Shown here: piece by piece, positions 1 through 7,083 of the stretch | How the letters are laid out: the number at the start of each line of letters is the position of its first letter | How positions within the stretch are numbered: the first letter of the stretch is position 1 | From: an uncultured Treponema sp. | GTDB lineage: Bacteria > Spirochaetota > Spirochaetia > Treponematales > Treponemataceae | DNA: 7,758 nucleotides | NCBI GenBank assembly: GCA_905373565.1 | Contig: CAJPTT010000101.1 | Location: 1-7,758, forward strand | Direction of reading: 5' to 3' | Translations under genes and position numbers: made by a program | Notes under the pieces: model-generated | What the model saw: only the letters and a program-made list of their open reading frames with translations | The model's database searches: none | Told to the model about the DNA's origin: nothing

Positions 1-1
1 T

Positions 2-2071
2 TCGATGCCGGATTTGCAGCCGCGCCTCTTTTCGTTTAACAATCATTACGGCGCTTGCCCCGAATGTACCGGATTGGGGCATAAGCAGCGTTTCGATTTT
101 AAGCTGATGGTTCCCGATACCTCGCTTTCCTTTAACGAAGGTGCGTTCTTGCCCTACAATCCCGATTCTGCGTGGAACCGCGCTCGCTTTGAGTCACTTG
201 CCCGCCGCTTCGGTTTTTCACTCGACACGCCGGTAAAAAATTTATCAAAAAAAGATTTAAAGATTATTATGGAAGGCTCCGGCCTTGAACCGATTGAATT
301 TGTGTACGAACGGCAGGACGGGTCGGGTAAGTCAAAGTACCGCCGTCCGTGGCTCGGCATCTATGCCGATATGCAGCGGCGCTACAATGAAGCGTATTCG
401 GCAGCGCAGCGGGAATCGTACGAAAAATACATGGCAGTTACAACGTGCGAACACTGCGGCGGTAAGCGTTTAAAGCCCGAAGCCTTGGCCGTTACCGTCG
501 GCGGTAAAAATATTTATGAGTTAAGCAGCCTTTCCGTCGGCGATTCAATTACGTTTTTTGAAAAGCTCAAGCTGACCGCTACGGAAAATACCATCGCGCA
601 TCAAATTCTAAAAGAGATAACCTCCCGCCTCCAGTTTATGAAAAACGTGGGGCTTGACTATATTACCCTTGAACGGAAGGCGGCGACGCTGTCCGGCGGG
701 GAATCGCAGCGGATACGGCTTGCGACCCAAATCGGCTCCAGCTTAATCGGAGTGCTGTACATCCTCGATGAACCATCCATCGGATTGCACCAGCGGGATA
801 ACCAGCGGCTGATCGACACGCTGTTGTACCTGCGTAACCTCGGCAATACGCTCATCGTGGTGGAACACGACGAGCAAACTCTCCGCGTTGCCGACTACAT
901 CGTAGACTTAGGCCCGGGTGCAGGGGTGCACGGCGGCGCTGTCGTAGCAGCGGGGACTCCCGACGAGGTGATGCAGGTAAAGGAAAGCCTTACCGGTCAG
1001 TACCTTGCGGGAACCCTCTGCATGGAACTCCCCGCAGAACGGCGGAAAGGAAACGGTGCCTTTTTAACTTTACAGGGAGTAACCGAGCATAATTTAAAGA
1101 ATGTTTCGGTTTCCATCCCGCTCGGAGCCTTTACCTGCATCACCGGCGTTTCCGGTTCGGGGAAGTCTACGCTCCTTTCAGATGTACTGTACCCTGCCGT
1201 GTTCAACGCGCTGATGCGCAGCGGCTTGCCGGAGGGTGCATACAAAAAGATAAAAGGGCTTGAGCATATCGATAAGGTTATCAATATCGATCAAAGCCCG
1301 ATCGGCAGAACGCCCCGCTCGAATCCTGCAACGTATGTAGAGGTGTTTACCGCGATTCGCGACCTGTTTGCAAACTTGCCGGAAGCCAAAGCGCGGGGCT
1401 ATAAGCCGGGACGTTTTTCGTTTAATGTGCGGGGCGGCCGCTGCGAGCACTGCCAGGGCGACGGCGCGATTGCAATCGAAATGAACTTTTTACCCGACGT
1501 GTATATCACCTGTGATGTGTGCCGCGGCAAGCGGTTTAACAAAGAAACGCTCGATGTCCGGTACAAGGGGAAGAACATCTCCGACGTGCTCGAGATGACC
1601 ATCGAAGAAGCCGCCGAGTTCTTTGCTCCCGTGCCGCAGATCGCCCGCAAAATGCAAACCCTCCTTTCGGTAGGGCTCGGCTATATCCGCCTCGGGCAGT
1701 CGGCGCTTACCTTGTCGGGCGGCGAAGCGCAGCGGGTTAAACTGGCGCACGAGCTTTCTAAGCGGTCGACGGGTAAGACGCTCTATATTTTGGACGAGCC
1801 GACAACGGGACTGCATTTTGCGGATGTTAAACAGTTGATGGAGGTTATTCAGCGGCTGGTGGATCAGGGCAATACAGCCCTAATGATCGAGCACAATCTT
1901 GATGTTATCCTGCAAGCCGATCACATTATCGACCTCGGCCCTGAAGGTGGTTCCCGCGGCGGCACCGTTATTGCGGAAGGCACGCCGGAAGAAGTTGCCG
2001 AAGTGAAAAAGTCCTACACGGGATTTTACATTAAAGAGATGCTTGACCGGTATCGGCACAAACGCTCATAG
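2..2071 (+). CDS. uvrA: UvrA, excinuclease ABC subunit A (5'-truncated)
   Basis: UvrA is the damage-recognition ATPase of nucleotide excision repair; it dimerises, loads UvrB on DNA lesions and acts in the cytoplasm. The reading frame is open from the window edge, and the ATG at 5 is internal. The text after it (LQPRLFSFNNHYGACPECTG) matches the first zinc-finger region, so about 260 N-terminal residues, with the first Walker A and the UvrB-binding domain, lie upstream. Numbering from that ATG: second Cys pair of zinc finger 1 at 18/21; CEHCGGKR at 148-155; ABC signature LSGGESQR at 229-236; Walker B LYILDEP at 251-257; second Walker A GVSGSGKST at 381-389; zinc finger 2 with Cys 480, 483, 503 and 506; second signature LSGGEAQR at 580-587; second Walker B LYILDEPTTGLH at 593-604. 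All visible catalytic motifs are intact. It ends in a basic tail without the Gly-rich end seen in E. coli. It is visibly more GC-rich than the next gene. Identification is secure. Confidence 0.98.
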   Translation, partial: SMPDLQPRLFSFNNHYGACPECTGLGHKQRFDFKLMVPDTSLSFNEGAFLPYNPDSAWNRARFESLARRFGFSLDTPVKNLSKKDLKIIMEGSGLEPIEFVYERQDGSGKSKYRRPWLGIYADMQRRYNEAYSAAQRESYEKYMAVTTCEHCGGKRLKPEALAVTVGGKNIYELSSLSVGDSITFFEKLKLTATENTIAHQILKEITSRLQFMKNVGLDYITLERKAATLSGGESQRIRLATQIGSSLIGVLYILDEPSIGLHQRDNQRLIDTLLYLRNLGNTLIVVEHDEQTLRVADYIVDLGPGAGVHGGAVVAAGTPDEVMQVKESLTGQYLAGTLCMELPAERRKGNGAFLTLQGVTEHNLKNVSVSIPLGAFTCITGVSGSGKSTLLSDVLYPAVFNALMRSGLPEGAYKKIKGLEHIDKVINIDQSPIGRTPRSNPATYVEVFTAIRDLFANLPEAKARGYKPGRFSFNVRGGRCEHCQGDGAIAIEMNFLPDVYITCDVCRGKRFNKETLDVRYKGKNISDVLEMTIEEAAEFFAPVPQIARKMQTLLSVGLGYIRLGQSALTLSGGEAQRVKLAHELSKRSTGKTLYILDEPTTGLHFADVKQLMEVIQRLVDQGNTALMIEHNLDVILQADHIIDLGPEGGSRGGTVIAEGTPEEVAEVKKSYTGFYIKEMLDRYRHKRS

Positions 2072-2091
2072 GTTTTATAGACAGCCGTATA

Positions 2092-5000
2092 ATGAAAAAG
2101 TCGCTTGTTTCCGTTTTTTGTCTTTTTTTATTTCTCCTTTCTTCTCCGTATGCGCAGACCGCGAAAGAGCCTAAGGTTATTACCATCAATTCCGTGCGCG
2201 TGATGGAGGTGTTTAAAAAAGAGAATAAAGCGCAATACGGTAAAAAACAGAAACAAGAGAAAAAAAACACACCGGATGAAAAAACACCTGTTACAGTTAA
2301 TGCCGATCCTCCTGCACTAGGTACGGAACCTCCGGCAGAACAAACCGACGATACGGAAGATACGTCCGGTACTGCATCAAAGCAAGCGGATGCCGGTAAG
2401 CAGCCTGTAGCCGGTAACGCTGCGAACACGACGGCAAAGCAGTCCTCTACCGGTACGACAGACGCAGCACTTCCAGCAGAACAGACTAGCGGCACGGAAA
2501 ATACATCCGGTACTCAGACTCCGGTAACAACCGAAGAGGCTCAAAAAGCCGTTGATGAAAAAAAAGACGACATTATTGTGTTTACCGGCGGTGTTTCGCT
2601 TTCGGTGAAGGACGGTTCCACTGTTTCTACGATCGAGTCGGATAAATTGGTGTACAACCGTTCGGAAAATACAATTGAGGCGGAAGGAAATGTCCGGTAT
2701 AGCAGGAAGACGGGTAGTTCCGAAGGTGCGGAAGAGTTCATCGGTGAATTGCTGCTATTCAATATCGACGATATGGAAGGCATATTCCTCGACGGTACGA
2801 TTAAACAAGCGCCGCGGAAAAAAGGCAGCAGTCCGTTTACTATTAAGTCGGCGACGGTCGGTCGCGATTCAAGCAGCACTACCGGATTTAAGAACGGTGT
2901 GCTGAGCACTAATACCGATCCCGATGATGATCCGTTGTGGTCTATCCGTGCGACGCGGATTTGGATGCTGCCGGGGAATGAGCTTGCATTCTTTAACGGT
3001 TATTTTTCTATTGGGATTGTCCCGATATTGTATCTGCCGTTTTTTTATCATCCTGCCGATGAGATGATCTTTCATCCGGTATTCGGTTTTCGCAATAGGG
3101 AAGGGTACTTTGTACAAACAACAACATATTTGTTCGGACGGAAACCGCTCGATACCGATTCAAAGAAATCCGGATCATTCTCCAATTTTCTGAAAAGCGA
3201 CCGACTGAAAAAGCAGGAGCGGATCGGACTGTTTTTAAAAAATTTGGATGAAGAAGAAAGCAATAGCAACCCTGCATACATCAAACTGATTGCAGATTCG
3301 TATTCGCAGCTCGGCGGTTTAATCGGAATAGACAGTAAGACGATTCCTAAAGATACACCGATTAAACAGCTCGATTTTTCGCTTTTTTTCGGAATGTCTC
3401 GAACGCTCTTTCCTCCTAAAAAAGGCTCAAACAGCGAGCTCTCTTATAGTGTGTATGATGGAAAAGGAAAACGACATTATAACAAGAGTTTTCTTTATGG
3501 AGTACCCGTTCCCTTTCGATACAGGGCTCATATCAATTTTGGCATTTCGCAAGCACCGGTTAATTTTTCACTGAATATGCCTTTTATTTCCGATCCTTAT
3601 TTTAAGAAAGATTTTTTTGACCGATCGGAGGATATGAATTGGTTTAATTATCTGTTAAACAGAGACAAGTTGGCAAAAGGATCCGATATAGGAACGGAAG
3701 GCTCTTATGCATGGAAGATCAACGGTTCAATCCGTCCTTCGTTTAAAAAAATCACCCCATGGCTATCGACGCTTAATATCGATAGCTCATCATTAACGCT
3801 TGATTTTGACAGAAAAACCAATACTGAAATAGGGAAGGTTGAACGACAATATGCCCCCGAACGGGAATTTTTTTACCCAAGGCTTTTTAAACCTGAAGGT
3901 AAACTCTCAATTGGGGGAACCATCATCTCCAATACAATGTTTGCGAAAAAAAAAGCGGAAAAAATACCGGATATAGAAGGTATTCCTAATCCCTTTGTAA
4001 AAGACGATAAGCAGGGACAAGACAGTACGCAGGAAGCGAAAAAAAATGCAGAATCAAAAGAATCCGATTCATCTACCTCGGCAAACAATACACAAGAACA
4101 CGATACAAAAAAAGATACGCCGCTGTTTCTCGATTCTTTTATTCCGATGTCTAAACCGTTGTACGGCAAAGAATTCGATCACAGTATTACATACTCGTTC
4201 GGTTATTCCGGTGATTTCTCTGCTTTACAGGAAACAACCTTTGCTACTTCGCAATGGCATACCCCTAAAGATATAAAGTGGCAGGACTATGAATCGAGAT
4301 ATTATCAATTGAAGGGAAGTGCCGGTTTAAAAGGTGTATTTTCATATTCACAAAACCTGATTTCTCTTTCGAGTAATTTGGTCATTGCAGGTAACTATCA
4401 GCGGCACCCATGGACGCGTGAGACGAAAAAAAAGCAGGCTTTAGAACTGAACAACTTTAAAGCTAATGTGTATACCTTAAAAAATGAAAACTCGGTAACC
4501 GTTAATCCTTTTGTATATACCGATTTATTTAAGCCCGTATCGTTCGGCTGGAGTATTACGGAAATTTTAGCTAAAAATGTATTTACCGGTACGTATGACG
4601 CTCCAAAGTGGAAAACGGAAAGGGTGAAATGGAATAAAGATTTTATTACTGCACATACGGGAACGGCGGTATTCGGCGTTGTACTGGCGGAAAAGTATAC
4701 ACAAAAGTTTACTTTTTCTCTGAACTTACCACCCCTTTTACAAGCTTATACTACTTCGTTGAATCTGTCCTTTCCTTACGGAATATTTGCAGCGTCAACT
4801 AAGGTGTTTGAAAAAGAAAATGCGGCAAAGAAATGGACTTGGGATCCTTTAAAAATGGATTTGACGTGGACACTGCCTTATGATGTAAAGTCTGCTCAAG
4901 CATATACTTACAATATCGAAGATAAGAACAGCGATCGGTTGCATATTACTTTCGGGTGGAAATATATTTCCGCCTTTTATACTCAAAGCCGTGAAGTACC

Positions 5001-5625
5001 GCAAAAGCTTGTTCCCGGCAGCGGCTGGATGTTGGACGGTAAGGAAAAACGGTTTATTCCCTTTGCATCGGGGCTTTCGTTTTCCAATACATCGAACCCT
5101 TTTACTATTTACGCATGGAAAAATCGTATCAAAATACGGTTGGGATTGTCTTCAACTTTGCAGTTTAACTTAGCACGCATTACGGACAGTTATTTTACCT
5201 TTGCACCTAAGATCATTTTTAATATTCATGAATTTTGGGATTTCTCTTTCGGTTCATCAAGCAGGAATGATATGATTGCGCGGTATTTTCAAAAAGCTTT
5301 AAATTTGCCGGTGGTTATTCCGGGAAATACCAATATACTTATCGATTTGGCCCAATCGTTTTATTTTTGGGATAAAACAAAAAGGGAAGCGTCGGGGTTT
5401 AAAATGCAATCGCTCGATATAGGCTTTACTCACTATCTTAAAGACTGGATATTAAAATTCAACTGTGAAATTAAACCTCAGCTAAAAAAGGCAGATCATC
5501 GTAATTATTATGAATTTACTCCAACTATAACCTTTGCGGTGGAATGGAATCCCATAAGCGATATAAAGGTTGAAGCAAAGAAAAAAGAAGGAAAATTCTC
5601 TGTCGAACGCGGAGAGATACAATAG
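2092..5625 (+). CDS. lptD: LptD/OstA-like outer-membrane assembly protein
   Basis: LptD is the outer-membrane beta-barrel that inserts lipopolysaccharide delivered over the Lpt bridge. Here 1177 residues are seen: signal peptide 1-21 (KK, then hydrophobic 4-17, cleavage probably after SPYA, no lipobox); a Thr/Glu/Ala/Gly-rich linker about 50-155; an OstA/LptA-like domain about 160-320, with FTGGVSLSV (164-172) and LVYNRSENTIEAEGNVRY (186-203); the typical LptD stretch GIVPILYLPFFYHP (308-321); then alternating beta-strand-like sequence to the end. A hydrophilic insert (637-676) interrupts the barrel region. Only Cys10 (signal) and Cys1125 are present, so E. coli-like disulfides are impossible. 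The last residues (GEIQ) lack the usual terminal aromatic. It starts 20 bases after uvrA, as I recall for T. pallidum TP0514/TP0515, without a clear Shine-Dalgarno site; the signal peptide fixes the start. It is longer than TP0515 (about 1000 residues from memory). Family assignment is good; the transported lipid is unknown. Confidence 0.88.
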   Translation: MKKSLVSVFCLFLFLLSSPYAQTAKEPKVITINSVRVMEVFKKENKAQYGKKQKQEKKNTPDEKTPVTVNADPPALGTEPPAEQTDDTEDTSGTASKQADAGKQPVAGNAANTTAKQSSTGTTDAALPAEQTSGTENTSGTQTPVTTEEAQKAVDEKKDDIIVFTGGVSLSVKDGSTVSTIESDKLVYNRSENTIEAEGNVRYSRKTGSSEGAEEFIGELLLFNIDDMEGIFLDGTIKQAPRKKGSSPFTIKSATVGRDSSSTTGFKNGVLSTNTDPDDDPLWSIRATRIWMLPGNELAFFNGYFSIGIVPILYLPFFYHPADEMIFHPVFGFRNREGYFVQTTTYLFGRKPLDTDSKKSGSFSNFLKSDRLKKQERIGLFLKNLDEEESNSNPAYIKLIADSYSQLGGLIGIDSKTIPKDTPIKQLDFSLFFGMSRTLFPPKKGSNSELSYSVYDGKGKRHYNKSFLYGVPVPFRYRAHINFGISQAPVNFSLNMPFISDPYFKKDFFDRSEDMNWFNYLLNRDKLAKGSDIGTEGSYAWKINGSIRPSFKKITPWLSTLNIDSSSLTLDFDRKTNTEIGKVERQYAPEREFFYPRLFKPEGKLSIGGTIISNTMFAKKKAEKIPDIEGIPNPFVKDDKQGQDSTQEAKKNAESKESDSSTSANNTQEHDTKKDTPLFLDSFIPMSKPLYGKEFDHSITYSFGYSGDFSALQETTFATSQWHTPKDIKWQDYESRYYQLKGSAGLKGVFSYSQNLISLSSNLVIAGNYQRHPWTRETKKKQALELNNFKANVYTLKNENSVTVNPFVYTDLFKPVSFGWSITEILAKNVFTGTYDAPKWKTERVKWNKDFITAHTGTAVFGVVLAEKYTQKFTFSLNLPPLLQAYTTSLNLSFPYGIFAASTKVFEKENAAKKWTWDPLKMDLTWTLPYDVKSAQAYTYNIEDKNSDRLHITFGWKYISAFYTQSREVPQKLVPGSGWMLDGKEKRFIPFASGLSFSNTSNPFTIYAWKNRIKIRLGLSSTLQFNLARITDSYFTFAPKIIFNIHEFWDFSFGSSSRNDMIARYFQKALNLPVVIPGNTNILIDLAQSFYFWDKTKREASGFKMQSLDIGFTHYLKDWILKFNCEIKPQLKKADHRNYYEFTPTITFAVEWNPISDIKVEAKKKEGKFSVERGEIQ
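2332..2373 (+). repeat. 14-codon imperfect repeat, copy 1
   Basis: Encodes PAEQTDDTEDTSGT (residues 81-94 of the LptD-like protein). It matches copy 2 at 2473-2514 at protein level, and at DNA level around ccggcagaacaaac and tccggtact. The likeness suggests an internal duplication of the linker. Confidence 0.7.
2473..2514 (+). repeat. 14-codon imperfect repeat, copy 2
   Basis: Encodes PAEQTSGTENTSGT (residues 128-141). It differs from copy 1 at four of 14 residues (DDTED against SGTEN). The offset between the copies is 141 bases, a multiple of three, so the duplication keeps the frame. Confidence 0.7.
4000..4119 (+). other. Hydrophilic insert in the LptD barrel region
   Basis: Encodes residues 637-676, made nearly only of Lys, Asp, Glu, Ser, Thr, Gln and Asn (for example KKNAESKESDSSTSANNTQE). 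The sequences on both sides alternate hydrophobic and polar residues as barrel strands do. The insert is therefore probably a long loop, either surface-exposed or periplasmic; the sequence alone does not decide which. It contains runs of eight A (4039-4046) and seven A (4107-4113). Confidence 0.6.
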
Positions 5626-5731
5626 GGATAGGGGATATTCCGAAAGCAACCGATTTTTGGGACATCATCTTCCCTCTTACATTATCGTGCTATAGGCGTA
5701 GATTTTATTTTTTTGTATACTACCTGCTACT
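5626..5731 (+). other. Intergenic gap between lptD and the patatin gene
   Basis: This is the only real gap in the window (106 bases). No stem-loop followed by a T-run that would make a convincing terminator was found, and no small ORF or RNA gene is visible. Its last 30 bases are T-rich and hold a possible -10 element. It probably separates the uvrA-lptD transcript from the downstream block, but read-through is possible. Confidence 0.5.
5716..5721 (+). promoter_or_regulatory. Possible -10 element (TATACT) for the patatin block
   Basis: TATACT follows a T-rich tract (5703-5714) and lies 10 bases before the ATG at 5732. Transcription from it would start very near the ATG, giving an almost leaderless message; this would agree with the lack of a Shine-Dalgarno site. 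No good -35 hexamer lies 16-18 bases upstream, so this is a weak call. Confidence 0.25.
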
Positions 5732-6634
5732 ATGAAATGGGCACTTGTGTTATCCGGCGGCGGCGCCGCCGGTCTCGCTTATATCGGCTTCTTAAAAGCG
5801 CTTGAGGAATTAGACTTTCCTAAGCCCGATTGTATTGTCGGCTGCTCGATGGGAGCTATTATCGGCGGCTTATACGCAAGCGGAAAACCGGTACGGGAAA
5901 TGGAAGCCGTTTTTGAAGAATCTTTCGATGTTAACCGGTATGTGGGGGGCGGTGTTCATATACCGCTTTTTAAACACGCGTTTAATCAGATTATTCAGTA
6001 CGGTACGTTAATTACCCGTATGCTGTCCGGCACGGGAGCCGATTCCGGGGAAAAAACGCATAAATTTTTTTTGGAACTCTCCGGCTGTAAATCTTTTGAT
6101 GACTGTACCATTCCCTTTTTTTGCAATGCGCTTGATTTGTGCAGCGGTAAAGAGGTTGTTTTACATTCAGGGCTTTTAGCCGATGCAATGAGGGCGAGTT
6201 CTTCTTATCCGGGGCTTTTTATTCCTGTTAAACAAAATCACGAAATGTTGATCGATGCCTGTGTGATGGACAATACTCCTGTTTGGATTGCCCGCGAGCA
6301 AGGATATAAAAATATCCTTGCGCTTACCTTCGGCGCTTTTGAACCGGTTGCCGCCTCAGAATTGGATACTTCGGTCGCAGTACTGATGAGGACACTTGCC
6401 TGTACTACTGCGCATATTGCATTGCAGCCGAATGAGTATCCTACTGCGTTTATCAATTTGACAAGCGCTCGGTCTTCCCGTGATTTTTCGGACCCTAAAA
6501 AACAGATTACGTTCGGGTATCAAAAAACAATGGATAACAAAGATTTGCTGCAAACCTTTTTTGCAGAAGGCATAAAGGGTCGAATACAGCGTGCGCTTTT
6601 AACGCGAAGAACAAAAAGAGAGTACAGCGTATGA
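5732..6634 (+). CDS. Patatin-like phospholipase (RssA/YchK type)
   Basis: Patatin-family enzymes are Ser-Asp dyad lipid acyl hydrolases. In this 300-residue protein the oxyanion-hole loop is SGGGAAG (8-14), the nucleophile elbow is GCSMG (37-41) with Ser39, the conserved RASSSYPGLFIPV block is at 154-166, and the catalytic Asp is most likely Asp175 in LIDACVMDNTPV (173-184), aligned with the usual VDGGVxDNxPV. Two points depart from the consensus: Ala13 replaces the usual Lys/Arg of GGGx[KR]G, and DAC replaces DGG/DGA. There is no signal peptide or membrane segment, so it is probably cytoplasmic or peripherally bound. The start is fixed by an in-frame stop at 5699-5701 and by the motif at residue 8; no Shine-Dalgarno site is seen. 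Its stop overlaps the next start (ATGA), which suggests translational coupling. The substrate, probably membrane phospholipid or a fatty-acyl ester, is not readable from the sequence. Confidence 0.9.
   Translation: MKWALVLSGGGAAGLAYIGFLKALEELDFPKPDCIVGCSMGAIIGGLYASGKPVREMEAVFEESFDVNRYVGGGVHIPLFKHAFNQIIQYGTLITRMLSGTGADSGEKTHKFFLELSGCKSFDDCTIPFFCNALDLCSGKEVVLHSGLLADAMRASSSYPGLFIPVKQNHEMLIDACVMDNTPVWIAREQGYKNILALTFGAFEPVAASELDTSVAVLMRTLACTTAHIALQPNEYPTAFINLTSARSSRDFSDPKKQITFGYQKTMDNKDLLQTFFAEGIKGRIQRALLTRRTKREYSV
6618..6622 (+). promoter_or_regulatory. Shine-Dalgarno site for the NusG_II gene
   Basis: GAGAG, inside AAGAGAG, ends 8 bases before the ATG at 6631. It lies within the last codons of the patatin gene and supports this start in addition to the ATGA overlap. 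Confidence 0.5.
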
Positions 6635-7083
6635 TTCCTATTTTCCGCCGCTTGCGTGTTCTTGATTATCTTATTTTTGCTTCCATTATTACCGTTTCTT
6701 TATGGGCGGGGTTTTTCTTCTATACCGAAGAGAATCACGCACAGCGGCTGGTGGTTGAAACCCCGAGCGGCAAATGGATATATCCGCTTACCGAAACGCG
6801 TACGGTAGTTGTATCAGGCGCAATCGGGAATACGACCATCCGGATAGAAAATAATACCGCTTTTATTTCCGATTCTCCGTGTCCTAATAAGACCTGTGTG
6901 AATGCCGCAGCGCTCAAAAAATCGGGCGATTGGAATGCATGTCTGCCTAACAGGGTTTTCTTGCATATCGAGGGTAATACTTCCGAAGATATGATTCTGC
7001 CGCAGTATAGGAGAACTTATGAAAAAGATACTATTGACTATAGCAGCAGTGATAACGCTTGCAGCATTTTTTGCAGGATGTAA
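6631..7083 (+). CDS. NusG domain II-containing membrane protein
   Basis: This 150-residue protein has a basic N-terminus (RRLR), one membrane segment at about 12-31 and an extracytoplasmic domain of the NusG_II family, which is unrelated in role to the transcription factor NusG. The family signature is clear: CPNKTCV (84-90), then CLPNRVFLHIEG (104-115), with Cys84, Cys89 and Cys104 in their usual places. Between the membrane segment and these lie beta-rich stretches (VVETPSGKWIYPL, 41-53; TVVVSGAIGNTTIRI, 58-72). The family function is not established; in other bacteria such genes are often near ApbE or Gx-transporter genes, none of which is visible here. The start overlaps the patatin stop by ATGA. 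Residues from about 130 to 150 are translated from the same DNA as the next gene's signal peptide and do not resemble the family; a frameshift near the end is possible. Family assignment is good; the exact C-terminus is doubtful. Confidence 0.82.
   Translation: MIPIFRRLRVLDYLIFASIITVSLWAGFFFYTEENHAQRLVVETPSGKWIYPLTETRTVVVSGAIGNTTIRIENNTAFISDSPCPNKTCVNAAALKKSGDWNACLPNRVFLHIEGNTSEDMILPQYRRTYEKDTIDYSSSDNACSIFCRM
7009..7013 (+). promoter_or_regulatory. Strong Shine-Dalgarno site for the lipoprotein gene
   Basis: AGGAG (within tataggagaac) lies 5 bases before the ATG at 7019. It is the best ribosome-binding site in the window and decides this start, although it lies inside the upstream gene. Confidence 0.8.

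Larger units (their letters stand above)
2239..2556 (+). repeat. Low-complexity linker in lptD
   Basis: This stretch encodes residues 50-155 of the LptD-like protein. It starts Lys-rich (KKQKQEKK) and then becomes rich in Thr, Ser, Gly, Ala, Glu and Pro, with recurring TSGT, PAEQT and AGN-like words. It sits between the signal peptide and the OstA-like domain and has no predicted fold. It may be a flexible periplasmic spacer. Confidence 0.75.

Noticed and set aside
5..7. ATG at 5 as a true UvrA start
   Set aside because: It lies inside the conserved first zinc-finger region, and the frame is open to the window edge. The gene is cut by the window and does not start here.
1490..1816. 108-codon open frame on the minus strand
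   Set aside because: It is antisense to zinc finger 2 and the second ABC signature of uvrA; its length is expected from the GC-rich code.
2088..2093. TATAAT directly at the lptD start
   Set aside because: A perfect -10 match, but it overlaps the ATG itself, so a transcript from it would begin inside the signal-peptide code. Chance match.
2031..2495. 154-codon open frame on the minus strand
   Set aside because: It is antisense to the end of uvrA and to the low-complexity linker of lptD. Its Ser/Val/Cys-rich text mirrors the repetitive code of the linker, and it shows no domain and no ribosome-binding site.
2541..2909. 122-codon open frame on the minus strand
   Set aside because: It lies wholly opposite the conserved OstA-like domain of lptD and shows no recognisable motif.
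5626..5731. Rho-independent terminator after lptD
   Set aside because: T-rich stretches exist at 5653-5657 and 5703-5714, but no stable GC-rich hairpin precedes them.
6631..7083. Transcription factor NusG
   Set aside because: There is no NGN or KOW domain. The protein has a membrane segment and the Cys-containing NusG_II signature, so only the domain name is shared.
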